Assembly: GCF_000739895.2 (NCBI RefSeq)
Contig: NZ_BBJS01000010.1
Span: 1 to 63,795 of the forward strand
Reading direction: 5' to 3'
DNA: 63,795 nucleotides
Origin: Sphingomonas paucimobilis NBRC 13935
Lineage (GTDB): Bacteria; Pseudomonadota; Alphaproteobacteria; Sphingomonadales; Sphingomonadaceae
Made by a program: the position numbers and the translations under genes. Shown here one piece after another: positions 52,886 to 59,831 of this stretch; within the stretch, counting starts at the first letter, position 1; the number at the start of each line of letters is the position of its first letter. The notes beneath the pieces were generated by a model. The model did no database searches, was not told the origin of the DNA, and saw only the letters and a program-made list of their open reading frames with translations.

Positions 52886-53269
52886 CAAAATCGGTCAAAT
52901 CTGTCGCGACCCCGATTTCCGCGCAAGACCCCCCGCCTCGCCCGCAGGCTTTTTAGGTCGCTTTTGATGCAAAGTGGACCTTTGATGCAGGCCGGTTTTC
53001 CGGGGCGTACAGAGGCGAAATCGCGTTGAGGGTCGTGATGCATCCTGATGCACCCAGATGCGCTTGGCGGGCTCTGTGGGGCAGGGGCTGAAAAACCCGC
53101 TTGCTGCTCCCCAGGCAGCATCGCGTCGGCAGAGCCGACGCTCCCGACCGCCGGTTCTTGGCGATCAAGGGCGGGATTTTTCCGGCCGGGTGAGGAGAAG
53201 GGGTCATCTCAAACTGCGCAACGCGAAGCGTTTCCTTTTATCTAATTCTTCCTGCGGGTAGTGGGCAAA
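52886..53269. other. Non-coding stretch with TGATGCA iterons
   Basis: No convincing gene in this stretch downstream of the AT-rich element. The motif TGATGCA occurs four times in the same orientation: 52965-52971, 52983-52989, 53036-53042, 53046-53052, with AGATGCG at 53056. Together with the neighbouring AT-rich repeats and a Rep-like gene this could be the phage replication origin (inference). Confidence 0.45.
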
Positions 53270-54010
53270 CTATGTACTCGCACTCGGCACGACGGCGTCC
53301 CGCCGATCGAGTTCGTCGCGCACATTGGAGAGGGCGGCGGAGAGAGCGGGATCGGAAGGCCAGGCCGGCTTGGTGACCCCACCGGTTCCGCGCAGCTTCT
53401 TAAGCGCGATCGTCAAAAGGTTCTGGAACGCGCCCTTGGCCTCCTGGACCAGTTGCTCTCCCCAGGCGAAGAAATACGCGTTTGATGTCTGTTCGAGCTG
53501 CGGTCCGGCCTGCCCCTCTGAGCCCTCTTTGGTTTTGGTGCGACGAACCCAGCACAGGAAACCGAACTCGCGCAGGCGCGCGAGCGCGGCTTTTACAAAG
53601 CCGTGGCTCTTGCCGACGGCGTCGATGATCGAATCAATGCGAGGGTAAAGCTCGCCAGTGACATGGTTGTAGCGATCGAGCAGGTAGGCGAGGACCGCGC
53701 GATCGTCGCCATGGAGCCGCTTGCGAGGATCAGTGACATCCTGGCGCTTGCCGGCGCGGCGGTCAGCGCGCTCCTGGCGAAGCTGTATGCTATGGGCCCG
53801 GTACAGCTTGTCGAACGCGCCGAGCGCAGCGCCCTTAAACGCCCCCCATTTGCGCCGGTCACCATCGCCATGTCGGCGCCAGGGTTTCGCCTGCTTGCTA
53901 TCCTCGTGATAGCTACCCCGCCGAACCGGATCGGTTGCGTCACCCTCTTTGCGATGACCAGGCGTGGTCGAGAGGATTGATGCTGCAAGATCGCCGAATC
54001 GCGCCGTCAT
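53270..54010 (-). CDS. Winged-helix Rep-like phage protein
   Basis: 246 aa. A basic N-terminal half (HRKEGDATDPVRRGSY onward) leads to a winged helix (RAVLAYLLDRYNHVTGELYP, RIDSIIDAVGKSHGFVKAAL, LREFGFLCWVRRT), similar in pattern to plasmid/phage replication initiators and lambda O type proteins. It is transcribed leftward from attR toward the iteron region. In the absence of a P2 gene A homologue it is the best candidate for the initiator, but regulation is also possible. Confidence 0.6.
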   Translation of the reverse strand: MTARFGDLAASILSTTPGHRKEGDATDPVRRGSYHEDSKQAKPWRRHGDGDRRKWGAFKGAALGAFDKLYRAHSIQLRQERADRRAGKRQDVTDPRKRLHGDDRAVLAYLLDRYNHVTGELYPRIDSIIDAVGKSHGFVKAALARLREFGFLCWVRRTKTKEGSEGQAGPQLEQTSNAYFFAWGEQLVQEAKGAFQNLLTIALKKLRGTGGVTKPAWPSDPALSAALSNVRDELDRRDAVVPSAST

Positions 54011-54115
54011 GCGTCACGTCCATTTGGACGGCTGGCGCTAACCCCTTGAATTTTCACGCGCGATTTTTCCCTTGATTGGGAAAAAATCCGAGACTAATCA
54101 GCGCCTTCTTGGGGT

Positions 54116-54167
54116 ATCATAATCCGCGTGTCGGGGGTTCAAGTCCCTCCTTCGCTACCACCCGGTG
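54116..54167 (+). repeat. attR core (52-bp direct repeat)
   Basis: Exact copy of 17859-17910. It holds only the 3' 45 nt of tRNA-Met (from the anticodon loop) plus CCCGGTG, so it is not a second tRNA gene. Confidence 0.93.
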
Positions 54168-54175
54168 CAGACTTT

Positions 54176-54199
54176 CCAGAACCCCTTCGTGGGTTCTGG
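54176..54199 (+). terminator. Hairpin just beyond attR
   Basis: CCAGAACCC-CTTCGT-GGGTTCTGG is a perfect 9-bp stem eight bases after attR. Before phage integration it would have lain 16 bp downstream of the tRNA, the position of a tRNA terminator, although no T-run follows. Confidence 0.5.
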
Positions 54200-54243
54200 G
54201 GGACTGTTGTAAGTGCGACAGCCGATTCCGCAGACGACAATAC

Positions 54244-54378
54244 TTAGATGTCCCAATCAGTATTGGTTGGGCGGATCTTTACCCCTTCGATCAGATCGCG
54301 CAGCCGTTGCTTTACTTCGGCCTGTTCGACGCCGGCCGCTTCCTCCAGCGTGCGCGACAGTGACTTCACCCCGCGTCG
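54244..54378 (-). pseudogene. C-terminal remnant of a serine recombinase
   Basis: About 44 codons (SLSRTLEEAAGVEQAEVKQR and LRDLIEGVKIRPTNTDW) look like the C-terminal end of a large serine recombinase/resolvase. The sequence further upstream in this frame is unrelated, so the gene has been cut near 54378. It is a scar of an older mobile element next to attR. Confidence 0.5.
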
Positions 54379-54804
54379 GTAATCATCGACGACGCCGGGG
54401 TTCATGATGCGCGGCTCTATACGGCGGGCGACATCGACGCCGACCAACTGGAGGCGGCGCATCGCATCGTGGTCGGCGACGTCGCCGTCGCGATCCCCAG
54501 CATCGAGACGCGCGTGGACCGGTCGCCTCGCAGCGTTGGGCGCTTTTACGAGGCGTCGGGGGCGGTGTGGGCCGAGGTAGCCTATACCCGGTGGCGGACC
54601 TCGCTTTCGTCCCCGGCGGCGATCCTGGACATGATCGTCGGTGGGATCGGCTTCACGGTCGCGGCACGAATGCATGGGATGGCGCATCGGCGGGCCAAGC
54701 GGCTGCTGGTCGAGGCGCTGGATGCTTGGCCGCGCTTTCATACAGAGACGGTGCGGGAGGTCGACCGGGCGACCCTGGTGGCGGCACATGCGCGGCTTTT
54801 GTAA
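54364..54804 (+). pseudogene. 5'-truncated ORF beside the recombinase scar
   Basis: The frame is coding-like from just after a stop at 54361 (DDAGVHDARLYTAGDIDADQ, LEAAHRIVVGDVAVAIPSIE) to TAA 54804, but there is no normal start at its beginning; the first is GTG 54469. So its 5' end seems lost at the same junction as the recombinase remnant. The family was not recognised. Confidence 0.45.
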
Positions 54805-54862
54805 TGGAAGGGGCGTCGTTCGAGTTCGAAATGTTATCTCGACGACGCCTTATCCACCCCAG

Positions 54863-55240
54863 CTATTTCAGGTCGATTGGAAAGGAGACGCGATAAAGAG
54901 TGTCGGTGCCCACTTTGGGGCGACCGGAAACTACGAAAGAGATACGGCCAGCCGGGCAATAGACGGCCGATACCGAAGGGTATTCTAGGGTCGGAACAAA
55001 CTGCTTAACCTCCGCGAACAAAGGGTTGTTTGTAACATCGCGCCCGTCGATGCTGATTTGCGTGAGCGTGGCATCTTTCTTCGGATCGGTCTGCAGCTGA
55101 ACAAAGACAGCGTGATTGTTGCAGACGGCGGAGAATTGGGAAACCAATTGCGTTGGCCGCGGGTCTGGGCCAATCGTGATGTCCTGGGCCGGAACCTGCG
55201 CGACAAACATGGCCACGCCAAAATATAGCACATCAAACAT
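54863..55240 (-). CDS. Exported partner/immunity candidate of the JAB-like protein
   Basis: 125 aa. It begins with a signal-peptide-like stretch (MFDVLYFGVAMFVAQVPAQD), so the product is probably periplasmic. The rest is beta-rich with one Cys pair (VCNNH, VYCPAG). It follows the 55255-55896 gene after 14 bases in the same direction, the usual toxin-immunity spacing. Not recognised as a known immunity family. ATG 55261 is an in-frame alternative start that would overlap the upstream gene. Confidence 0.5.
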   Translation of the reverse strand: MFDVLYFGVAMFVAQVPAQDITIGPDPRPTQLVSQFSAVCNNHAVFVQLQTDPKKDATLTQISIDGRDVTNNPLFAEVKQFVPTLEYPSVSAVYCPAGRISFVVSGRPKVGTDTLYRVSFPIDLK

Positions 55241-55254
55241 TTGTGAATCTCTTA

Positions 55255-55896
55255 TCAGCAACGATTGACAATGCCACTTGTCGGGCGCGTAGGCCGACCG
55301 CCATCCTGGCGATACTGTCGCATTACGCCGTCCGGCCCAATGACATAATGGCTGAAAGCATAAGTCGGGGCCATTTTCGACGAGCCATATTTGCTCAATA
55401 ATGCGTCATGCACTCCCCAATCCGTGTCCGATGGGAGCTTGTTCAGTTCAGCATCCGGAACACCGACACGAGGGTGGGAATGCTCCACTGCGACTATGCG
55501 GTCGTACATGCCGAGCGCAGGGACTCTGACCACCGTCTGCGGTACGTCTCGCCCGGCCGCAGCCGCCTCTGCCCAAGATTCGCCCCTCATAACTTCACCT
55601 GTCTGGAACGAAGGGTTGTTGGGATCGGCGAAGTTGGCGATAATGACGGAAGAGTATTCACGAACTGCCATTTCCCGTTCCGGGCTTTTAATCATTGCCT
55701 CGATCTCGGTAGCAGCTTTATCGGTTCCAGCTTCACGAACCGCATTTTTCCTTGTGCATTGATGCTGATTTCTAACCGGCCCTTGGGGCTCGTCGGCGAA
55801 AATATACTGCCCCGCTACAACGGGTATGTTTGGCAGAAAGGTGTCGAAAAGTACTGGTGCTGGCTGGCGTATTCCATTGACGACGATGTCAGGCAC
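55255..55896 (-). CDS. JAB/DUF4329-like protein, polymorphic toxin C-terminal domain candidate
   Basis: 213 aa from GTG 55896. A JAMM-type metal site is visible: VEHSHPRVGV followed by LPSDTDWGVHD (HxHP...SxxD). The end FSHYVIGPDGVMRQY fits the DUF4329-like JAB toxins found at C-termini of polymorphic toxins. In-frame coding continues upstream to a stop at 55960 (AEAQDGEKPPEGQPPEAQVP), so the N-terminal delivery part may be lost. The context (signal-bearing small gene downstream, relic island) suggests a displaced toxin-immunity module. Confidence 0.55.
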   Translation of the reverse strand: MPDIVVNGIRQPAPVLFDTFLPNIPVVAGQYIFADEPQGPVRNQHQCTRKNAVREAGTDKAATEIEAMIKSPEREMAVREYSSVIIANFADPNNPSFQTGEVMRGESWAEAAAAGRDVPQTVVRVPALGMYDRIVAVEHSHPRVGVPDAELNKLPSDTDWGVHDALLSKYGSSKMAPTYAFSHYVIGPDGVMRQYRQDGGRPTRPTSGIVNRC

Positions 55897-55964
55897 TTGA
55901 GCCTCTGGAGGCTGGCCCTCTGGCGGCTTTTCGCCGTCCTGCGCCTCGGCAATGCCTGCTCACA

Positions 55965-56159
55965 TCAACGAAAATAATCCGAATACCCACCGTCGCAAGC
56001 GCACGCGTGGACGCGAGCGATCTCGATAAGATCGTAAGCCCATTCCGTTCCTCCCGATCCATTGCCAGCCTTGCGGCCGATGATGGTTGCGGCTCCCGAA
56101 TGGGCCATCAAACACGAGTCGCGGTACGGAGCGTACCGGCAATCGTTATATTTTAACAA
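55965..56159 (-). CDS. Small Cys-rich ORF upstream of the JAB-like gene
   Basis: 64 aa (NDCRYAPYRDSCLMAHSGAA, GSGGTEWAYDLIEIARVHAC) ending 5 bases before the JAB-like frame opens. The composition is protein-like with four cysteines. It may be a separate small gene or the remains of the N-terminal part of the neighbouring toxin-like gene after a frameshift. Confidence 0.4.
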   Translation of the reverse strand: MLKYNDCRYAPYRDSCLMAHSGAATIIGRKAGNGSGGTEWAYDLIEIARVHACACDGGYSDYFR

Positions 56160-56328
56160 CAGAAGCTCGCAAAAATGGAGGGGGCTGCGATCGTGCGCCG
56201 ACCCAAATCAGACCCTGCCAAACGGACAGATTTGTGGCCTAAAATGACCCCGCGCGAAATGCGACCTGAGCGGATTGCCTGCCTCGACATGATCGGGGCG
56301 GGCTTTTCGTGCGTTCGGAGTTTCTCCG

Positions 56329-56475
56329 ATGGCCGACCCCTCCCGTTGCAGCTTTGCGGGTCGGGAAGGCCGCGCCGATGACTTGGAAAGCGCCTGGGAC
56401 CGCCTGGAGTCGCTGATCCGCCGCGTTCGCAAGGGCCCGCGATCGGCGGCCGAGTTCAACACTCTTGAGATCTAG
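56329..56475 (+). CDS. 48-aa relic ORF
   Basis: From ATG 56329: MADPSRCSFAGREGRADDLE and then WDRLESLIRRVRKGPRSA. It looks helical and protein-like. No family recognised; probably a leftover small gene in the decayed island. Confidence 0.35.
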   Translation: MADPSRCSFAGREGRADDLESAWDRLESLIRRVRKGPRSAAEFNTLEI

Positions 56476-56585
56476 GCGCACCGGATCGCGCGCGACTTGG
56501 TCAAACCCTTTCGCGGGCCGGACGCCTGCCCCACCGCCGCGCCGCTGTGGGTCAGCGCCGACGGCCGTTCCGCAGGATGGTGACG

Positions 56586-56789
56586 ATGACCAAGCCCCTC
56601 GACCTGACCGCGATCGATCGCGTTGCCGGCGCTGGCGACCCGAAGGATGGCGTCCATGTCTCCCGCCGGTTCCCGCCCCAGGTGTACGCCGAATTGCACT
56701 CGTCGCGCACCCAGACGGCCGTGCTGGACTACGATCCCTGCACGAAAGCGCCGGCTGAATCGCAGTTTTCAGCCACACGCTGCGCATGA
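56586..56789 (+). CDS. Relic ORF
   Basis: From ATG 56586: MTKPLDLTAIDRVAGAGDPK then DGVHVSRRFPPQVYAELHSS. The first 45 codons are protein-like, the end is not. Likely a decayed gene of the island. Confidence 0.3.
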   Translation: MTKPLDLTAIDRVAGAGDPKDGVHVSRRFPPQVYAELHSSRTQTAVLDYDPCTKAPAESQFSATRCA

Positions 56790-57318
56790 TGAGGGCGGTC
56801 CCGCGTGTCGCGGAATCGCTGATCACGGGCCGCCTAGGCGGTCCTCAGATTCGGTGGGTGGGAAGGGGGCCGCGTATCGCGGCCCGACGCTTCAAACCTT
56901 GATGGTTCTGGAAAGTATGCTAAAGGGGTGGCGCACCTTGGCTACCATCCGGTGTATTATCCCCAGACCATTGAGAAAACATGGTCTTCCGGCTTTGTGC
57001 TGGTCGGGGCTGCGCAGCGATCTGCGACGATGTTCGGACGTGGGGTGCCTATTGGGAAGTGTCTTCGTCGCTTCTTCCCAATGCTTTTCCAAGCAACGAA
57101 TATGACGCCCATTTCAACTATCGGTGTGTAGCCAACAAATAGCGCATTGATCTGTCGGGCATTCTCTTTGTGTCAGTAGGGAACCTTGGTCGAGAACTGG
57201 CCAGGCCAATGCTGTTTATCTGCATATCATCATGTGCCCCCGATGCGACTTTAACACATCGTTTGCGACTAGGGGCTAGGTCGCCCGGTGTCGCACCATT
57301 GGAGGGTCGGTCGGGTTC
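56790..57318. other. Non-coding interval with element scar
   Basis: About 530 bases without a convincing gene. It holds the degenerate att/int-end copy at 56941-57060. The remainder shows no RNA gene or terminator that I can recognise. Confidence 0.5.
56941..56964 (+). repeat. Degenerate third att site with phage-left-end sequence
   Basis: GCTACCATCCGGTGTATTATCCCC matches 17897-17920 (tRNA 3' end plus the first phage bases) with a single mismatch. The similarity continues weakly (TCTTCCGGCTTTGT vs TTTTCCGGCTCTGT; GCCTATTGGGAAG vs GCCTATTTGGGAGG at the integrase 3' end). It is a relic of the left end of a related integrated element. Confidence 0.65.
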
Positions 57319-58509
57319 GTGAGCGTCGCTGTTTATGCCCTTGCTGTTGATGCTTGCATGGCGATGCTGTTCGTCATCGCCTATGGCATGATCGCTCTGT
57401 CCCAGACCCGGCAGCGGGCCTCGGGATGGTTCATGCTGAGCTATGCGCTTTGCTGCGTGGCGGCGATCTGCCAGTTGCTGATGCAGTTGGGGGGATGGCC
57501 GCACTGGATCATATTGATCGGCTATGGAGCATTTCTCGGCACGGTCACCACCATGTGGACCGGGGTGGAGGTGCTGGCCGGGCGCAAGGCCCCTAAGCGT
57601 CAGGCGGCGATCGCCTGGGGATTGGGAATGGCACTGCGCTTCGCCTTGCTGGCCGGGACGCCGCACAGCCTGCCCTATGAGTTGGTCTTTCAGTTGCCCT
57701 TTGCGATCATGTCGGCCCGCACGATGGTCGCGGTCCGGTCCATTCGCCGGCAAGGCGCGATCCCGTCGCTGCTGGCGGGGATTTTCGGGCTTAGCTGTTT
57801 TCACTTCATCGCCAAGCCGTTCCTGGTGGTGTTGCTGACCGCCGGGGTGCGCAATGCCGTTCAGGTCTATGTCGCGGTGTCTTCGGTTTCGACGGGCGTG
57901 CTTCTGGTCGCGGCGGGGTTGTTCCTGCTGCTGCTGGTCATTCAAAAGGCGCTGGACGACACGATCGTCGACGCGGAAACCGATGCGCTGACCCTGTTGG
58001 CCAACCGTCGCGCGCTGTCGCGGATCGCGCCGCGCCTGCTGACCGAGGCGAATGACGCCGGACGGGTGCTCTATGCGATGGTCATTGACCTGGACCATTT
58101 CAAGCGGATCAACGACGTGCTGGGGCATGCGGTGGGCGATCAGGTGCTGGTCGCCTTTGCCGATATCCTGCGCGGGCAGGCCGCACCGGAGATACTGGCC
58201 GTGCGCATGGGGGGCGAGGAATTTGCGCTGTTCATACCAGATGTGGAGAAGGGCCCAGCGGCGGGCGACAATCCTGCGGCCCGTCTGGGCTGGGCGATTC
58301 GCCAGGCGTTGAAGTCCTTCCCCGAACGCGGGCTGCCCGGCCTGACCTTCAGCGGCGGTATCGTCCGCTATCGGCCGGGCGAAACGCTCGAGGCGCTGCT
58401 CGGCCGTGCGGATGAGCTGGCCTATGGCGCGAAGAATGGCGGGCGCGACCAGCTTCGGCTCGATCGCGACGACATGCCGACGCAGCGCTGCTTCACGCTC
58501 GCCGCCTGA
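57319..58509 (+). CDS. Membrane-bound diguanylate cyclase (GGDEF)
   Basis: 396 aa. Six to seven hydrophobic segments in residues 1-210 form a membrane sensor region. The GGDEF domain (about 220-390) has DALTLLANRRAL, VIDLDHFKRINDVLGHAVGD, and the active site RMGGEEFALFI (GGEEF). It synthesises c-di-GMP. An RxxD inhibitory site is not present five residues before GGEEF. Start GTG 57319 gives the first membrane helix. First intact host gene right of the island. Confidence 0.9.
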   Translation: MSVAVYALAVDACMAMLFVIAYGMIALSQTRQRASGWFMLSYALCCVAAICQLLMQLGGWPHWIILIGYGAFLGTVTTMWTGVEVLAGRKAPKRQAAIAWGLGMALRFALLAGTPHSLPYELVFQLPFAIMSARTMVAVRSIRRQGAIPSLLAGIFGLSCFHFIAKPFLVVLLTAGVRNAVQVYVAVSSVSTGVLLVAAGLFLLLLVIQKALDDTIVDAETDALTLLANRRALSRIAPRLLTEANDAGRVLYAMVIDLDHFKRINDVLGHAVGDQVLVAFADILRGQAAPEILAVRMGGEEFALFIPDVEKGPAAGDNPAARLGWAIRQALKSFPERGLPGLTFSGGIVRYRPGETLEALLGRADELAYGAKNGGRDQLRLDRDDMPTQRCFTLAA

Positions 58510-58521
58510 GACCCTGTGGCG

Positions 58522-59328
58522 TCAGGCGAAGCACCCATGCGGGTCATGCGCGACCAGCATCGCATCGGGGCGGGCCAGCGCGATGAGGGTCAGGCCGTGG
58601 GTGCGGGCATGATCGATCGCCAGGCTGGTGGGCGCTGAAATCCCGACCAGCAGGCCGACCCCGGCGATCAACGCCTTGTCGACCATCTCATAGCTGATCC
58701 GCGAGGTGACAAGGATGAAATCTACGTCGTCATCGGCCGCGCGCGCGAGCGTACCGACCAGCTTGTCGAGCGCATTGTGACGGCCGACATCCTCGGCACT
58801 CGTAAGGATGTTACCCGACGCGGTGCAGGCGATGGCGGCATGTACTGCACCGGTCCGGGCGTTCAGCGGCTGGTGGGCCCGCACATTGCCCAGCGCGGCG
58901 AACAACGCTTCCACCGAGGCGCGGGGGGCAGGGGGCCGGTTTGTCACCGGTCGGTCGAGCTGCTCCAACCCGGACAGGCCGCACAGGCCGCAACTGGTAT
59001 CGCTGGTCCGGTGCCGTACGCGATCGCGGATACGCCCGCGCACCGACTCCGCCAGCGCGATACGCACGATCCAGCCGGCCTCGGCGGCAAAGGGTTCGAT
59101 TGCGAGAATGTCCTCGACCCGGTCGATCAGCCTTTCGGTCAGCAGAAAGCCGGTGGCGAAATCCTCCAACCGATCGGGCGTCATCATCATGACGGCATAG
59201 CCGAAGCCATCGACCTCGATCGCGACCGGGCATTCGACTGCCACCGCGCGTTCTATTGTGTCGCGCTCGCCTTCGGCCGAGAGGCGACCCAGCGTCAGCA
59301 GTCGGACGACTTCGTGCGGTGCGGTCAC
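58522..59328 (-). CDS. fdhD: FdhD sulfurtransferase
   Basis: 268 aa. Transfers sulfur from IscS to the molybdenum cofactor of formate-dehydrogenase-type enzymes. The redox/transfer motif is SCGLCGLSG (CxxC). Also FATGFLLTERLID, SAEDVGRHNALDKLVG and TSRISYEMVDKALIAGVGLL are present. It overlaps mobA by 4 bases and is third in the operon with the YdeP-like oxidoreductase, its natural client. Confidence 0.92.
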   Translation of the reverse strand: MTAPHEVVRLLTLGRLSAEGERDTIERAVAVECPVAIEVDGFGYAVMMMTPDRLEDFATGFLLTERLIDRVEDILAIEPFAAEAGWIVRIALAESVRGRIRDRVRHRTSDTSCGLCGLSGLEQLDRPVTNRPPAPRASVEALFAALGNVRAHQPLNARTGAVHAAIACTASGNILTSAEDVGRHNALDKLVGTLARAADDDVDFILVTSRISYEMVDKALIAGVGLLVGISAPTSLAIDHARTHGLTLIALARPDAMLVAHDPHGCFA

Positions 59329-59831
59329 AGGGCGGCGAGATCGGCGGGGGTGTTCACATTGGCGATCGGCTCGGGCGAGGCGATAGGAATGGCCCCAATG
59401 GCCCGCGCCCAGCCACGCATCGAGCGGTCATGGCCGAGCGACAGATGCGCCATCAGATGCGCCCCCAGGGCCGAGGGCCAGAGCCCCAGCACCGGAGCAT
59501 CCTCGCAATAGCTCGGTTCGCGCCGCAGCAGCGCTTCGATCAAGCCTTCGGGCAGGCGCGGCATGTCACAGCCGATCGTCAGCACACAACGAAATCCGTG
59601 CGCGGCGGCATGGTCGAGCGCGCCCGCAATCCCGCCCAAAGGCCCCAGACCCGGTTCGGGCTGATCGGGGATGCCGTCCGCACCTCCGACCTGGATCACG
59701 TCCGCACAATAGGGTTGGATCGATGCGCGGGCATGTGATGCCAGGCTGTTCCCGCCCAGCATGGCAAAGGCCTTGTTCGATCCGAACCGGGAGGACCGTC
59801 CCCCGGTCAATACGGCGCCCAATATGCTCAT
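59325..59831 (-). CDS. mobA: Molybdenum cofactor guanylyltransferase MobA
   Basis: 168 aa (shorter than the ~190 aa of E. coli MobA). Attaches GMP to molybdopterin to form the bis-MGD cofactor. The nucleotide-binding LTGGRSSRFGSNKAF and the metal site IGCDMPRLPEGLI are visible; GPLGGIAGALDHA also matches. ATG 59831 overlaps the stop of the oxidoreductase gene. A longer frame upstream is rejected. Confidence 0.88.
   Translation of the reverse strand: MSILGAVLTGGRSSRFGSNKAFAMLGGNSLASHARASIQPYCADVIQVGGADGIPDQPEPGLGPLGGIAGALDHAAAHGFRCVLTIGCDMPRLPEGLIEALLRREPSYCEDAPVLGLWPSALGAHLMAHLSLGHDRSMRGWARAIGAIPIASPEPIANVNTPADLAAL

Larger units (their letters stand above)
17859..54167. mobile_element. P2-like (Myoviridae-type) prophage integrated in tRNA-Met
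   Basis: 36.3 kb between identical 52-bp att repeats, with a tyrosine integrase at the left end. It encodes a full set of P2-type virion genes (Q, P, O, N, M, L, X, R, S, J, I, H-like, V, W, FI, FII, E, T, U, D), a lysis cassette and an Ogr-like activator. All structural genes appear intact, so the prophage could be functional. No P2 gene A homologue was recognised; a winged-helix Rep-like gene near attR may replace it. Extra genes (26283-27920, 41494-42888, 45486-46213) look like cargo. Confidence 0.93.

Noticed and set aside
52867..53261. Short open frames in the iteron region
   Set aside because: They overlap each other on both strands, lack start-site support and have no protein-like pattern.
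54116..54160. Second tRNA-Met gene
   Set aside because: Only the 3' part is present; the acceptor 5' strand and D arm are missing, so it is the attR copy.
17859..54167. CRISPR array or R-M system
   Set aside because: No regularly spaced direct repeats and no methyltransferase, nuclease or Cas motifs were seen.
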